Source: Sphingorhabdus sp. Alg239-R122 | GTDB taxonomy: Bacteria > Pseudomonadota > Alphaproteobacteria > Sphingomonadales > Sphingomonadaceae | DNA length: 64,000 bases | Reading direction: 5' to 3' | NCBI RefSeq assembly: GCF_900537065.1 | Contig: NZ_UNRC01000002.1 | Location: forward strand, 222,342 to 286,341 | Shown here: piece after piece, positions 49,031 through 59,169 of the stretch | Numbering within the stretch: position 1 is the first letter of the stretch | Layout: each line of letters begins with the position of its first letter | Position numbers and translations under genes: made by a program | The notes under the pieces: generated by a model | What the model was told of the DNA's origin: nothing | Databases searched by the model: none | What the model saw: the letters and a program-made list of their open reading frames with translations, nothing else

Positions 49031-49048
49031 CTCCTGTTTTCGCAGGAG
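49031..49048. other. Stem-loop between pyk and the convergent HAD gene
   Basis: CTCCTG pairs with CAGGAG over TTTTCG. There is no T-run. It sits in the 33-base gap and could serve either transcript. Confidence 0.4.
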
Positions 49049-49054
49049 CAGGAC

Positions 49055-49675
49055 CTATAACAGGTTTTCCGATACCAAGTTCGCCTGCAAAAGGTTCGCA
49101 TCCTGAAACAGATGCGTGTTCAGCCCGCATGCCCGCGCGCCTTCCACATTGTCCAGCCGATCATCGATAAACAGTGCGCATGCCGGATCGATACCGAATC
49201 GACGGATTGCAAGTTCGTAGATGGCGGCGTCGGGCTTCACCAGTTTTTCAGTGCCGGACACCAGTATATCCTGAAAATGACTGAATATATGCTGGCGATC
49301 TGCGGCAAACGGCCCCCAGAATTCATCGCTGAAATTAGTGATGGCATAGAGCGGCACATTTTTATGGGCGAGTTTAACCACCAATTCTTCCATGCCCGGC
49401 ACTGGCCCCGGCACAGTCTCGTTAAAACGCGGCCCGAACTGGGTGATTAAGTCTGCATATTCTGGATGTTGGGCACTCAATTCGCGCGATGTTTCGGCAA
49501 ATGGCCGCCCGGCGTCATGCTGAAAATGCCATTTGGTTGTAATGACATGCTCCAGGAACCATTCCAGTTCCTGCGCGTCGTCGATCAGCTTTTCATAGAG
49601 TGCACGAATCTCCCATCGGTAAAGTACATTACCGACGTCAAATATAACGGTGTCGATTGGGGTGGCGGAAGGCAT
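49055..49675 (-). CDS. HAD family hydrolase (YihX-like)
   Basis: A 206-residue phosphatase-type protein. HAD motifs: I, IFDVGNVLY (Asp nucleophile at 14); II, ITNFSDEFW; III, EKLVKPDAAIY; IV, FIDDRLDNVEGA. A helical cap domain lies between I and II. YihX-type enzymes act on hexose phosphates such as glucose-1-phosphate; the actual substrate is unknown. Confidence 0.9.
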   Translation of the reverse strand: MPSATPIDTVIFDVGNVLYRWEIRALYEKLIDDAQELEWFLEHVITTKWHFQHDAGRPFAETSRELSAQHPEYADLITQFGPRFNETVPGPVPGMEELVVKLAHKNVPLYAITNFSDEFWGPFAADRQHIFSHFQDILVSGTEKLVKPDAAIYELAIRRFGIDPACALFIDDRLDNVEGARACGLNTHLFQDANLLQANLVSENLL

Positions 49676-49695
49676 AGCCGACCCGCCCGTATCAA

Positions 49696-49821
49696 TTAGC
49701 CCTGACGCGCTTTAAAGCGGCGGTTGGTCTTGTTGATGACATAGGTGCGCCCACGACGACGAATCACACGGCAGTCGCGGTGACGGTTTTTGAGCGACTT
49801 TAATGAGTTGCGTACTTTCAT
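49696..49821 (-). CDS. rpmJ: 50S ribosomal protein L36, cysteine-poor form
   Basis: A 41-residue basic protein, [17 protein letters not shown] at the start and RRFKARQG at the end. This is the L36 form without the zinc ribbon: only one Cys remains of the usual CxxC...C...H set. It is too short for automatic length cutoffs. A GAATACCCTC-rich leader precedes it. The gene stands alone between a HAD hydrolase and galE. Confidence 0.95.
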   Translation of the reverse strand: MKVRNSLKSLKNRHRDCRVIRRRGRTYVINKTNRRFKARQG

Positions 49822-49925
49822 GAGGGTATTCGCTTCCAAATATCTTTAAATTTTCTGAGTGAACGGGGCAATTAAGGGCGCGGCGGGGTAAAGTCAAGCC
49901 GTGAATCTGTCCCGTGAACCCTAAA

Positions 49926-50930
49926 TTACCCGCTTTTTTCAGATAATTTCCTTTCCCATGCCAGCGCATGGGCGACAATGATATCCAGATCATCATATCT
50001 TGGCTGCCAGGGTAACGTCTGTTTGATGAGGCGGTTGTCCGAAACCAGCGAATCGGGATCACCGACGCGGCGGCCCTGGATGACGCGGGGTATTTCCTGA
50101 TTCGTTACCCTGTCCACTGCGTCGAGCACGTCAATCACGGAAAAACCCCGACCATAACCGCAATTCATGATGTGGCTGGTGTCCGGGTCCTGAATCAGTT
50201 TTTCGAGTGCAAGCACATGCGCTGCAACCAGGTCGGAGACATGGACATAGTCACGTGTGCCGGTGCCGTCATGCGTGTCATAATCGGTGCCGAAAACCGC
50301 CACGCTGTCACGCTTGCCCAATGCGGCTTCCACAGCGACCTTGATTAGGTGCGTTGCGCCTTCGGTGGACTGCCCCGACCGGCCTTCAGGATCCGCACCC
50401 GCCACATTGAAATATCGCAGCGCGCAGAAATTGAAATCATGCGCGGCGGCGACGTCAGTCAGCATGGATTCGGTTATCAGCTTGGACATGCCATAGGGAT
50501 TGGTGGGGTGTTTCGCGGTATCTTCGGGTATCTGTACCAGGCCGGTGACGCCATATACCGTGGCGGTGGAAGAGAAGATGAAATGCTTCACGCCGTTTGT
50601 AACTGCGCTTTCGATCAATGTGCGGCTCTTCGCGCTGTTATTGTGATAATATTTGAGTGGATTTTCGACTGACTCAGGCACGATAATTGACCCTGCGAAA
50701 TGCATGATGGCGCCAATACCATGCTCTGCGATCAGGCGGGCGACGAGCGCGCTGTCTTCAATATCGCCTTCGGCAAAAATGGCATCATCCGGCACGGTCT
50801 GGCGAAAGCCCGTTGTCAGATTGTCGAGCACGACAACATCATAGCCGCTATCGAGCAGCGCCAGTACGGCATGGCTGCCAATATAGCCTGCACCGCCGGT
50901 GACCAGCACTGTAAAATCTTTTGTCGACAC
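49926..50930 (-). CDS. galE: UDP-glucose 4-epimerase
   Basis: A short-chain dehydrogenase-type epimerase of 334 residues that interconverts UDP-glucose and UDP-galactose for envelope sugars. NAD-binding TGGAGYIGS near residue 11; the catalytic Ser and Tyr are in SSTATVYG and NPYGMSK. I choose a GTG start at 50930 (VSTKDFTVLVTGG), with AAAAGG upstream; in-frame ATG starts further back give a lysine-rich extension overlapping the neighbouring gene's leader. Confidence 0.92.
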   Translation of the reverse strand: MSTKDFTVLVTGGAGYIGSHAVLALLDSGYDVVVLDNLTTGFRQTVPDDAIFAEGDIEDSALVARLIAEHGIGAIMHFAGSIIVPESVENPLKYYHNNSAKSRTLIESAVTNGVKHFIFSSTATVYGVTGLVQIPEDTAKHPTNPYGMSKLITESMLTDVAAAHDFNFCALRYFNVAGADPEGRSGQSTEGATHLIKVAVEAALGKRDSVAVFGTDYDTHDGTGTRDYVHVSDLVAAHVLALEKLIQDPDTSHIMNCGYGRGFSVIDVLDAVDRVTNQEIPRVIQGRRVGDPDSLVSDNRLIKQTLPWQPRYDDLDIIVAHALAWERKLSEKSG

Positions 50931-51032
50931 GCCTTTTGCCCCTTGCCGTTTTGCTAACTTTAGCCGTTTATGCGTGTTTATGGTATATATGAAGCTAACA
51001 AAACGGTTTTTCCGAACAAAGGATATTTGAAA

Positions 51033-51626
51033 ATGCGTAAATTCATACCTGTAATGGCCCTGGCACTTGGCCTCAGCGCATGTGTGACCCCTGTGGGGCC
51101 CGTTGAAGTGACCCGGTTCCATGCGGCTGATGCCGTGCAGGAACTGGGCAAAGGGACCATTGCCGTGATGCCAGGAGCGGACGAAAACGTGGAATCGCTT
51201 GAATATCGCACATACGCTGCGGCGGTAATGCGTGAACTGGAGGCGCAGGGTTATACGTCGCCTGTAGCCGGGGAAAGCTCAGAATATAATGCGCGGATCA
51301 GCCTGGATCGCTTTGCCCGCGATTCCCAAGGTCGCCGTTCTCCGGTCAGTGTCGGTGTAGGAGGTTCTACCGGCAGCTATGGTTCGGGCATAGGTGTCGG
51401 TATCGGCATTAACCTGGGCGGAGGCTCCAAACCGCTTATCATAAGTGAGCTTTTCGTTGCGATTACACGCGACGGTGAAACCGCAAACCTGTGGGAAGGC
51501 CGCGCTATTTCGGAAGCGCGCAAAGGTTCTCCTGCTGCGGAAACATCACTGTCCGCCGCCAAGCTGGCAACCAGCCTGTTTACAGGCTTCCCGGGTGAAA
51601 GCGGCGAAACGGTTGAAGTCGAGTAA
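51033..51626 (+). CDS. DUF4136-like lipoprotein
   Basis: A 197-residue lipoprotein (lipobox LGLSAC, Cys 17) preceded by AAAGGA. After the signal the sequence matches DUF4136-type proteins loosely: VTRFHAADAVQELGKGTIAV, MRELEAQGYT, then a Gly-rich stretch (VGVGGSTGSYGSG and IGVGIGINLGGGS, about 111-135) that may form a flexible or membrane-facing loop. The C-terminal segment ANLWEGRAISEAR is typical. Function unknown. An in-frame ATG at 50970 would hide the signal. Confidence 0.72.
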   Translation: MRKFIPVMALALGLSACVTPVGPVEVTRFHAADAVQELGKGTIAVMPGADENVESLEYRTYAAAVMRELEAQGYTSPVAGESSEYNARISLDRFARDSQGRRSPVSVGVGGSTGSYGSGIGVGIGINLGGGSKPLIISELFVAITRDGETANLWEGRAISEARKGSPAAETSLSAAKLATSLFTGFPGESGETVEVE

Positions 51627-51731
51627 TTTCAGGTTTATCGCAGACGCCTGATTCATGCGGCGTATCTGTGCTCTGCCATTGGGCTGTGTCATTGGAACGT
51701 CTATTCATAACCTGAAACTATCCGAGGCCCC

Positions 51732-52859
51732 ATGACCATCAAAATAAGTAGCGCATTCGATTCCGGCAATATCAAGATACATGAAATTGACGGGAACACC
51801 GCCCGGCTTTCGATCAACCAGGACCGTGAGAGCGAGTTCAAACAGTGGTTTCATTTCCGTGTATCGGAAACAGGCGGCGAAGAAGTCGTGCTGGTCATTC
51901 AGGATCTGAAAGATTCGGCTTATCCCGAAGGTTGGCCTGATTACAACGCGTGCGTCAGCGAAGACCGCGATTATTGGGCCCGCGCGGCGAGCAGCTATGA
52001 CAAAGCCAAAGGCGAGCTTACCATCACCTATCAGAGTGCGAGCGACATTTTCTGGTGCGCGTATTTTGCGCCCTATTCGATGGACCGCCATCATGACCTG
52101 GTAGCCGAAGCTGCCGCATCGGAAGGCGTAACCTATCGCCAGCTGGGCGAAACTCTTGAAGGTCAGCCAATGGATTGCCTGGAAATGGGTGAGGGCGACA
52201 AGCATGTATGGCTTTATGCACGCCAGCATCCCGGTGAAACGCAAGCCGAATGGTGGATGGAAGGCGCGCTGGAAATGCTCACCGATCCGGCCAATCCGCA
52301 TGGCCGCATGCTGCGCCAGAAATGCCGCCTGCACATCGTGCCCAACATGAATCCGGACGGATCGCGCATGGGCCATCTGCGCACCAATTATGCGGGCACC
52401 AACCTGAACCGTGAATGGGAAAACCCCACGGCGGAGAAAAGCCCCGAAGTATTGTGTGTCCGCAACTATATGGATGAAACCGGCGTCGATTTCGCGATGG
52501 ATGTACATGCTGACGAAGCAATCCCTGCGGTTTTTATCGCCGGATTTGAGGGCATCCCGTCATGGACCGACGAACTGGGCGACAAATATCACGCCTACCG
52601 CGACAATCTCGCGCGCCGCACGCCCGATTTCCAGACTGAGCTCGGCTATCCGATCAGCAAGCCCGGCACAGCGAACCCATCCATGTCGACCAATCAGGTT
52701 GCCGAACGGTTCGGCTGTGTCTCGATGACGTTGGAAATGCCGTACAAGGACAATCGCGACCTGCCCGACGCAGAGCAGGGCTGGAGCCCCGAACGCTGCA
52801 AATTGCTCGCACATGACTGCCTCGCTGTGCTGGCGGAAATGATCGACGAGATTGCTTAA
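51732..52859 (+). CDS. M14 zinc carboxypeptidase, cytosolic type
   Basis: A 375-residue protein without a signal peptide. An N-terminal beta-sandwich (1-125) precedes the M14 catalytic domain. Zinc ligands: [13 protein letters not shown] (HxxE) and MDVHADEA (His). The catalytic Glu lies in [10 protein letters not shown]. This is the arrangement of the cytosolic carboxypeptidase (deglutamylase-like) branch; the bacterial substrates are largely unknown. Stop overlaps the next gene by eight bases. Confidence 0.9.
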   Translation: MTIKISSAFDSGNIKIHEIDGNTARLSINQDRESEFKQWFHFRVSETGGEEVVLVIQDLKDSAYPEGWPDYNACVSEDRDYWARAASSYDKAKGELTITYQSASDIFWCAYFAPYSMDRHHDLVAEAAASEGVTYRQLGETLEGQPMDCLEMGEGDKHVWLYARQHPGETQAEWWMEGALEMLTDPANPHGRMLRQKCRLHIVPNMNPDGSRMGHLRTNYAGTNLNREWENPTAEKSPEVLCVRNYMDETGVDFAMDVHADEAIPAVFIAGFEGIPSWTDELGDKYHAYRDNLARRTPDFQTELGYPISKPGTANPSMSTNQVAERFGCVSMTLEMPYKDNRDLPDAEQGWSPERCKLLAHDCLAVLAEMIDEIA

Positions 52860-54654
52860 GTCATTCAACAAGACAGGCTTGTTTATCGTAGCGTTCCTTG
52901 TGCTGCCTATAGCCGCGTTTCTTGCGCTGCAAATGCTGTCTATGGCTGCCGCCAATGAGGCAGATAGTGCTGCAAAAAGCATCAAGGCCGACACAGAGTT
53001 CCAGTCAAGTTCTGGAATAGAATTATCGGAGCTGAACGACCGCCAGACAACGGACCTGGTATTGTTGGGCCAGATATGGGCTTTTTTGAAATATCATCAC
53101 CCCGAAGTGGCCGGTGGGGCATATCATTGGGATTATGAGCTCTTTCGTATCATGCCCAAAGTGCTGGCTGCGACTTCGCGTGAGGACAGGAACAAGAAGA
53201 TTGCGGCCTGGATAATGGGGTTGGGTGCAATAGAAAAGTGTGATCCTTGTACGCAGAAGCCGGAAAAGCCTATTTTCGCAGCTGAGCTGGCTTGGCTTTC
53301 GGACAGTGCAGTTTTGGGCGAAGAGCTATCCGTCCTTCTTATCCGGGTACATGAAAACCGATATGCCGGCAGGCAGCAGGCTTACGTCCGGTTAGCGCCC
53401 AATATTGGCAACCCCCAATTTCTGAATGAGCAACGTTATGCCGATATGTCCGACCTTGATGCAGGCTATCGGATTCTGGGCCTGCTGCGTTATTGGGGCA
53501 TGATCGAATACTGGTTCCCCTATCGCGATGTGATCGGGCGGGACTGGCAAGAGGTCCTGCCACAATATCTGCCACAGATTGCGCGCGCGAAAAATGATGC
53601 TGAATACCGGCAGGTCATGATGCGGGCTATCGCTGAAGTAAATGATTCGCACGCTTTTTGGTATCATGAAAAGGATAGCACTCCGCCGGCTGGAAAATGC
53701 CAGGGGCCATTTCATCTGCGCACGATTGGCGACAGTTTTGTAGTTAGCGGTTATCGCATCGCCAACGGAGCTGAAGACAGTGTGGTACAAAAAGGCGATG
53801 TCATTGCGGCCGTTGATGGACGGCCTGTGATGGAACTGGTCAAAGAACTTATGCCATTCTACGCCGCCTCAAACCGGGCCGGAAAGTTCAGGAATATCGC
53901 GGCCCGGCTACTTGCTGGCCCCTGCGGCCCGGCATCTTTGACAGTAGATCGTTCGGGCCGCCATCTTGATATGGTGTTCGAGCGTGTGGAGCTGAAAAAT
54001 CTTGCGTGGCAGCAGCGTACATTGCCGGGCGATGTGTTCCAGATGATAGGCGATGATATTGCCTATGTGACATTCAAACAGCACGGCGACAAGCAGCCAG
54101 CGTCTACTGATGCCAATGCCCAGGCTGCTTCCTTTATGGAAAAGGCTATGGACAGACAGGGCATTATCTTTGATCTGCGTACTTACCCTGGATTCCAGGT
54201 TGTCGACACCATTGCGAAATATCTCTCCCCCAAGCCTCGCCCGTTCGTGCAGTTTTCAAAGATAGACATTCAAAATCCCGGATATGCAGTGCCATTTGTC
54301 GCATTGAGTGTAGGCGGCGGACGGGATCATGCATATAAGGGGAAAGTTGTAATTCTTGTCGACGAAACGACACAAAGCGCAGCGGAATACCATGCCATGA
54401 AGCTTCAGGCTGTATCGGATGCGACCATTATGGGCGTGCCGACCGCCGGTGCAGATGGCAATATATCGCGGTTTGTCCTGCCGGGTGGTATAGTCACAGG
54501 GATTAGCGGCATTGGTGTCTATTATCCCGACTGGTCACCGACACAGAGGATTGGAATACAGCCGGATATCTTTATTGAACCGACGGTGCAGGGGATAGCG
54601 CAAGGCCGTGATGAAGTGCTGGAACGGGCAAAACAGTATATTCGAGAGCAGTGA
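52852..54654 (+). CDS. S41 family peptidase (C-terminal processing type)
   Basis: A 600-residue exported protein. The start is a TTG at 52852 that overlaps the M14 stop; it gives [20 protein letters not shown], a good signal anchor. A PDZ-like segment occurs about 295-355 ([20 protein letters not shown]). The S41 core is [20 protein letters not shown], with the likely catalytic Ser in QSAAE. The later [12 protein letters not shown] lacks the Lys seen in CtpA, so the active site may be of the tricorn-like type. GC content is lower than in neighbouring genes. Confidence 0.8.
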   Translation: MLKSFNKTGLFIVAFLVLPIAAFLALQMLSMAAANEADSAAKSIKADTEFQSSSGIELSELNDRQTTDLVLLGQIWAFLKYHHPEVAGGAYHWDYELFRIMPKVLAATSREDRNKKIAAWIMGLGAIEKCDPCTQKPEKPIFAAELAWLSDSAVLGEELSVLLIRVHENRYAGRQQAYVRLAPNIGNPQFLNEQRYADMSDLDAGYRILGLLRYWGMIEYWFPYRDVIGRDWQEVLPQYLPQIARAKNDAEYRQVMMRAIAEVNDSHAFWYHEKDSTPPAGKCQGPFHLRTIGDSFVVSGYRIANGAEDSVVQKGDVIAAVDGRPVMELVKELMPFYAASNRAGKFRNIAARLLAGPCGPASLTVDRSGRHLDMVFERVELKNLAWQQRTLPGDVFQMIGDDIAYVTFKQHGDKQPASTDANAQAASFMEKAMDRQGIIFDLRTYPGFQVVDTIAKYLSPKPRPFVQFSKIDIQNPGYAVPFVALSVGGGRDHAYKGKVVILVDETTQSAAEYHAMKLQAVSDATIMGVPTAGADGNISRFVLPGGIVTGISGIGVYYPDWSPTQRIGIQPDIFIEPTVQGIAQGRDEVLERAKQYIREQ

Positions 54655-54694
54655 TTATGGGTGTTTTATGCATAACCAGCCAGAGAGCGCTGCA

Positions 54695-55165
54695 ATGAAA
54701 ATCATTCGTGATGACCTTACCGATCCGCAGGTTCTTGCCCTGCTGGAGGAGCATTTTTCGGGGATGCTTGAAAATTCACCGAAGGACCAGTGCCATTTTC
54801 TGGATATCGAAGGTCTGAAAAGTGACGGAGTCACTTTCTGGTCGATATGGGATGGCGATAGGCTGGCTGGAATCGGCGCGGTGCAGGAACTTGATGACCG
54901 GCATGGCGAGATCAAATCGATGCGGGTGTCGGAAGAATATCTTGGCCGTGGTGCAGGCCGCAAAATGCTGGATCACATCATTGCGGAAACCAAGGATCGA
55001 GGCTACAGCCGCTTGAGCCTGGAAACAGGTTCGGGCGAAGCATTTGCGCCTGCCATATCGCTATACAAAAGCGCGGGTTTCGATATATGCGAACCATTCG
55101 GCGATTATAAGGCCACTCAATTTAATCAATATATGTCATTGGAGTTACATACATGCCCCAGTTAA
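54695..55165 (+). CDS. GNAT family N-acetyltransferase
   Basis: A 156-residue protein. The acetyl-CoA pocket is clear: EIKSMRVSEEYLGRGAGRKM with the RGAGR pyrophosphate loop, then LSLETGSG and LYKSAGFDICEPF. It resembles small-molecule or protein N-acetyltransferases of the PhnO/YiaC kind; substrate unknown. Start ATG at 54695 is preferred, 54668 is possible. Its 3' end overlaps gpmA by 13 bases. Confidence 0.85.
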   Translation: MKIIRDDLTDPQVLALLEEHFSGMLENSPKDQCHFLDIEGLKSDGVTFWSIWDGDRLAGIGAVQELDDRHGEIKSMRVSEEYLGRGAGRKMLDHIIAETKDRGYSRLSLETGSGEAFAPAISLYKSAGFDICEPFGDYKATQFNQYMSLELHTCPS

Positions 55166-55839
55166 TCCTTCTCCGCCATGGCCAGTCGCAATGGAACCTG
55201 GAAAACCGTTTCACCGGGTGGTGGGATGTCGATGTTACTGAAAAAGGCGTGGCCGAAGCGCGTGAGGCGGGGCGGCTCATGAAGGAAAAGGGCATTGATG
55301 CCGATCTGTGCTTTACCTCACTGCAAACGCGGGCGGTCAAGACGCTTAATCTGGCGCTGGAGGAAATGGACCGCATGTGGTTGCCGGTCGAGAAGGATTA
55401 TCGGCTGAATGAACGCCATTATGGCGGGCTCACCGGCCTGAATAAACAGGAAACGCGCGACAAGCATGGCGATGAACAGGTGCATATCTGGCGCCGCAGT
55501 TTCGATACGCCGCCGCCGCCAATGGAGGCAGGCAGCGAATATGAAATGCAGGATGATCCGCGCTATGCGGGCATTACCGTGCCGAGAGCGGAAAGCCTGA
55601 AAGACACGATTGAACGTGTGCTGCCTTACTGGAACGCGCGCATCGCGCCCGAGCTTAAAAAAGGTACACGCGTGCTGATTTCCGCACATGGCAATTCACT
55701 GCGCGCGCTGGTCAAGCATCTGTCAAATATCCCTGATGATGAAATTACCAGCCTGGAAATCCCGACCGGACAGCCGATTATCTATAATCTGGACGATGAT
55801 CTAGGCGAGATAGAGCGTTATTACTTGAGCGAACGCTAA
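55153..55839 (+). CDS. gpmA: Phosphoglycerate mutase, 2,3-bisphosphoglycerate-dependent
   Basis: A 228-residue histidine phosphatase that interconverts 3- and 2-phosphoglycerate. The active-site His is in [18 protein letters not shown]; the second His in [32 protein letters not shown] is the family word. It overlaps the GNAT gene. Confidence 0.95.
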   Translation: MPQLILLRHGQSQWNLENRFTGWWDVDVTEKGVAEAREAGRLMKEKGIDADLCFTSLQTRAVKTLNLALEEMDRMWLPVEKDYRLNERHYGGLTGLNKQETRDKHGDEQVHIWRRSFDTPPPPMEAGSEYEMQDDPRYAGITVPRAESLKDTIERVLPYWNARIAPELKKGTRVLISAHGNSLRALVKHLSNIPDDEITSLEIPTGQPIIYNLDDDLGEIERYYLSER

Positions 55840-55882
55840 GAGCGTATTACAAGGCTGTGCTTCCGGTACAGATGGGGCCAAT

Positions 55883-56371
55883 ATGACCGAAGCGACATCC
55901 GATATTGCAATTATCATGGGCAGCCAGTCCGACTGGTCGACCATGTCGGCCGCGGCTAAGATACTCGATGAGCTGGATGCCAGCTATGATGTCAGGATCG
56001 TGTCAGCACATCGTACGCCGGACCGGCTGGTGGCCTTTGCCAAGGGTGCGGTGGATGCAGGATATCAATGCGTGATCGCGGGTGCCGGCGGCGCGGCGCA
56101 TCTGCCTGGCATGGTGGCGTCGATGACACGGCTCCCGGTATTTGGCGTTCCCGTGCAATCCAAGGCGCTGAGCGGCATGGACAGCCTGCTTTCCATTGTG
56201 CAGATGCCCAAGGGCGTGCCGGTGGGTACATTGGCCATTGGCGAGGCGGGTGCGGCCAATGCGGCGCTGCTAGCGGCGGCGGTGCTGGCAAATAATGATG
56301 CGGAGCTGGCTAGCCGGCTTGATGACTGGCGCGCCGCGCAGAGCGAGGCGGTAGGTGAAACACCGCAATGA
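55883..56371 (+). CDS. purE: N5-carboxyaminoimidazole ribonucleotide mutase
   Basis: A 162-residue purine-synthesis enzyme that converts N5-CAIR to CAIR. The family start [12 protein letters not shown] (13-22) and the SAHRTPDRL motif are present, with [14 protein letters not shown] in the centre. Overlaps purK by four bases; the two work in sequence. Confidence 0.96.
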   Translation: MTEATSDIAIIMGSQSDWSTMSAAAKILDELDASYDVRIVSAHRTPDRLVAFAKGAVDAGYQCVIAGAGGAAHLPGMVASMTRLPVFGVPVQSKALSGMDSLLSIVQMPKGVPVGTLAIGEAGAANAALLAAAVLANNDAELASRLDDWRAAQSEAVGETPQ

Positions 56372-57456
56372 GCGTTTCCGAAGTGAACAGGGCCCTGCCA
56401 CCCGGCTCCGTAATCGGTATATTGGGCGGCGGGCAATTGGGCCGGATGCTGGCCGTATCGGCAACGCAGCTCGGTTATAACTGTCATATCTATGCGCCAG
56501 AGGAAAATAGCGTTGCTGCCGGAGTGGCACAGCATTTCACCTGTGCGGCCTATGACGATACAGCGGCACTGGAGGCATTTGCCAGGGCCTGCGACGTTAT
56601 CACTTATGAATTTGAGAATGTGCCAGTGGAATGTGCGAAAATCGTGGCGCGCCATGTACCGCTGCGGCCCGGCTATAAAGCGCTGGAAGTTGCGCAGGAC
56701 CGGGCGGAGGAAAAAGAATTTGCCCGCGCGTCAGGCGGGGTAACGGCGGATTTTGCGCTGGTGGGAAGCGAAGATGAGCTGCGGGCCGCAGCGGCAGAGA
56801 TAGGTCTGCCTGCCATATTGAAAACCAACCGTTTCGGCTATGATGGCAAGGGGCAGGTGCGACTGAAATCGGCGGACGATATTGCGGCTGCATGGCATGC
56901 TGTGGCCGGACAGCCTTGCGTGCTGGAGGGCTTTGTTGATTTTGCGGCAGAATTCTCTGTCATATTGGCGCGTGCCCTGGATGGTACGATTGCCACATAC
57001 GATAGCGCGGAGAATGTGCATGAAAACGGCATATTGGCGCTCTCCACTGTACCTGCAAGCGATGCGGTACTGCGGCAGATTCCAGCGGCGCGCGATATTG
57101 CCGCAAAAATTGCGCAGCGGCTGGACTATGTGGGCGTGCTGACCTGCGAATTTTTTGTGGGCACGGGTGGCCCTGTGCTCAATGAAATAGCTCCGCGTGT
57201 ACATAATAGTGGGCACTGGAGCATGGAGGGTGCGGTCGCGAGCCAGTTTGAAAACCATATCCGCGGCGTGTGCGGGCTTCCATTGGGTTCCACCGCGCTG
57301 ACGGGCACGCGGGCGGAAATGCGCAATATCATCGGCGATGCGGCCAATGACTGGGCAAATTACCTGGCTGACCCGGATTGCCACCTGCACCTTTACGGCA
57401 AAGGGGAACCCCGGGAAGGCCGCAAAATGGGGCATGCGACATGGGTTGCAAAGTGA
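56368..57456 (+). CDS. purK: N5-carboxyaminoimidazole ribonucleotide synthase
   Basis: A 362-residue ATP-grasp enzyme that makes N5-CAIR from AIR, bicarbonate and ATP. N-terminal [21 protein letters not shown], then [16 protein letters not shown] (ATP-grasp) and [18 protein letters not shown]. Its stop overlaps the following folA. Confidence 0.96.
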   Translation: MSVSEVNRALPPGSVIGILGGGQLGRMLAVSATQLGYNCHIYAPEENSVAAGVAQHFTCAAYDDTAALEAFARACDVITYEFENVPVECAKIVARHVPLRPGYKALEVAQDRAEEKEFARASGGVTADFALVGSEDELRAAAAEIGLPAILKTNRFGYDGKGQVRLKSADDIAAAWHAVAGQPCVLEGFVDFAAEFSVILARALDGTIATYDSAENVHENGILALSTVPASDAVLRQIPAARDIAAKIAQRLDYVGVLTCEFFVGTGGPVLNEIAPRVHNSGHWSMEGAVASQFENHIRGVCGLPLGSTALTGTRAEMRNIIGDAANDWANYLADPDCHLHLYGKGEPREGRKMGHATWVAK

Positions 57457-57944
57457 ACGGGCAGACCGAAATATTCCTGATCCTTGCCCGCGCCGATAAC
57501 GGTGTGATTGGCCGGGACGGAGCCTTGCCATGGCATCTTCCCGCTGACCTCAAACATTTCAAGGCGCTCACCATGGGCAAGCCGATGGTGATGGGCCGCA
57601 GGACCTTTGAAAGCCTGCCTGGACTGCTGCCAGGGCGGCGGCATATCGTGCTGACGCGCGATTGCGGCTGGCAGGCGGAGGGCGCAGAGCCTGTGGCATC
57701 GTTGGAAGAGGCCATTAAATTGGCAGACGCACCGGAAATCGCAGTGATTGGTGGCGCGGAAATCTATCGCTTGTTTCTGCCTCATGCGGACCGGATCGAG
57801 CTCACCGAAGTGCATATCAACGCCGATGGTGATACGGTGATGGAGCTGTTTTGTGCGGATACATGGGAAGAAACAGCGCGTGAAACCCACGCAGCCAAGA
57901 CGGCATTTCCATCCTATAGCTTCGTGACATTGCGGCATAGGTAG
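57441..57944 (+). CDS. folA: Dihydrofolate reductase
   Basis: About 163-167 residues. NADPH-dependent reduction of dihydrofolate. NGVIGRDGALPWHLPADLKH holds the catalytic Asp; MVMGRRTFESLPG and VIGGAEIYRLFL are further signatures. The start may be ATG 57441 or GTG 57453, the latter overlapping the purK stop by four bases. Confidence 0.93.
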   Translation: MGCKVNGQTEIFLILARADNGVIGRDGALPWHLPADLKHFKALTMGKPMVMGRRTFESLPGLLPGRRHIVLTRDCGWQAEGAEPVASLEEAIKLADAPEIAVIGGAEIYRLFLPHADRIELTEVHINADGDTVMELFCADTWEETARETHAAKTAFPSYSFVTLRHR

Positions 57945-57976
57945 GACATCTAATCATAATAAAAGGGCCGCAAACA

Positions 57977-59161
57977 ATGTTCCGTAAAATCCTGATCGTT
58001 CTCGCCATCTTGCTGCTGCTCGGTATCGGTTATGTCACCCAGATCCTGCCCGGCAAGTTTGAGGCGGAAACCAACGTGGTGACGGGTGAAAAACTGCCCG
58101 AAATCAGCGCAGAGGCAAAGGCGCTGCATGACAGCCTGTTCATCGCAGACCTGCACGGGGACACGCTGCTATGGAAACGTTCGATGCTACAGGAAGCGGA
58201 TCGCGGCCATATCGACCTGCCGCGTATGCATACCGGTAATATGGCGCTGCAGGTTTTCTCTTCAGTCACGAAAACGCCCAAGGGGCAAAATTACGACAGC
58301 AACCCTTCGGATACCGACAATATCACGCTGCTCACTATGGCGCAGTTGCAGCCCATCCGTACCTGGACCTCGCTTGTGGAGCGTTCGCTATATCACGCTG
58401 AAAAACTGCAAGATGCAGTGAATGCTTCAAAAGGAGAAATGGTGTTTATCCGCACGCCTGCTGACCTTGAGGGCCTGATTGGCCGCCGTACCATCAAGGG
58501 CAAGGGCATTGGCGTGCTGTTTTCTGCTGAAGGGCTGCATAATCTGGAGGGCAGGTCAGAAAATCTGGACCGGCTTTATGATGCGGGCATGCGTATGGCC
58601 GGGATCACGCATTTTTTCGACAATGAACTGGGCGGGTCGATGCATGGCGAGGAAAAAGGCGCCCTGACACCATTTGGCCGCGAAATTATCCGCAAGATGG
58701 AGGCCAAGGGCATTATTGTCGATATCGCGCATTCGAGCCATGCCAGCGTGAAGGAAATACTGGCCATGGCGACACGGCCCGTGGTCTCCAGCCATGGCGG
58801 CGTGCAGGCGACCTGTGATGTGAACCGCAACCTGACCGATGAAGAAATCCGCGGCGTGGCGGCCACCGGGGGTGTGATCGGCATCGGTTATTGGGATGGC
58901 GCGATCTGCGACACAAGTCCCGCAGCCATTGCCGCGGCGATCAAGCATGTGCGTGACCTTGTCGGTATAGATCATGTTGCGCTGGGCAGCGATTTTGACG
59001 GCGCGGTCACCACGGGTTTCGATGTGTCGCAGGTGGCGCAGGTGACACAGGCGCTTCTTGGTGCAGGTTTTACCGCAGAGGAAATCCGCGCGGTGATGGG
59101 GGCAAATACCGTACGTGTGTTGATGCAGGGCATTGCGCCCTTGCCCTCAACGCATCTATAG
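57977..59161 (+). CDS. Membrane dipeptidase (M19 family)
   Basis: A 394-residue dipeptidase with an N-terminal membrane helix (about 5-22), so likely periplasmic and anchored. Zinc site: ADLHGDTLLW, FSAEGLHNLEG, DIAHSSHASV, and SSHGGVQATCDVNRNLTDE. The C-terminal VALGSDFDGAVTTGF is typical. It may hydrolyse dipeptides from wall or nutrient turnover. Confidence 0.93.
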   Translation: MFRKILIVLAILLLLGIGYVTQILPGKFEAETNVVTGEKLPEISAEAKALHDSLFIADLHGDTLLWKRSMLQEADRGHIDLPRMHTGNMALQVFSSVTKTPKGQNYDSNPSDTDNITLLTMAQLQPIRTWTSLVERSLYHAEKLQDAVNASKGEMVFIRTPADLEGLIGRRTIKGKGIGVLFSAEGLHNLEGRSENLDRLYDAGMRMAGITHFFDNELGGSMHGEEKGALTPFGREIIRKMEAKGIIVDIAHSSHASVKEILAMATRPVVSSHGGVQATCDVNRNLTDEEIRGVAATGGVIGIGYWDGAICDTSPAAIAAAIKHVRDLVGIDHVALGSDFDGAVTTGFDVSQVAQVTQALLGAGFTAEEIRAVMGANTVRVLMQGIAPLPSTHL

Positions 59162-59169
59162 CAGTTCGC

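Noticed and set aside
51705-52508. 267-residue open frame opposite the M14 carboxypeptidase
   Set aside because: The sense-strand frame has complete zinc motifs; the antisense one has none.
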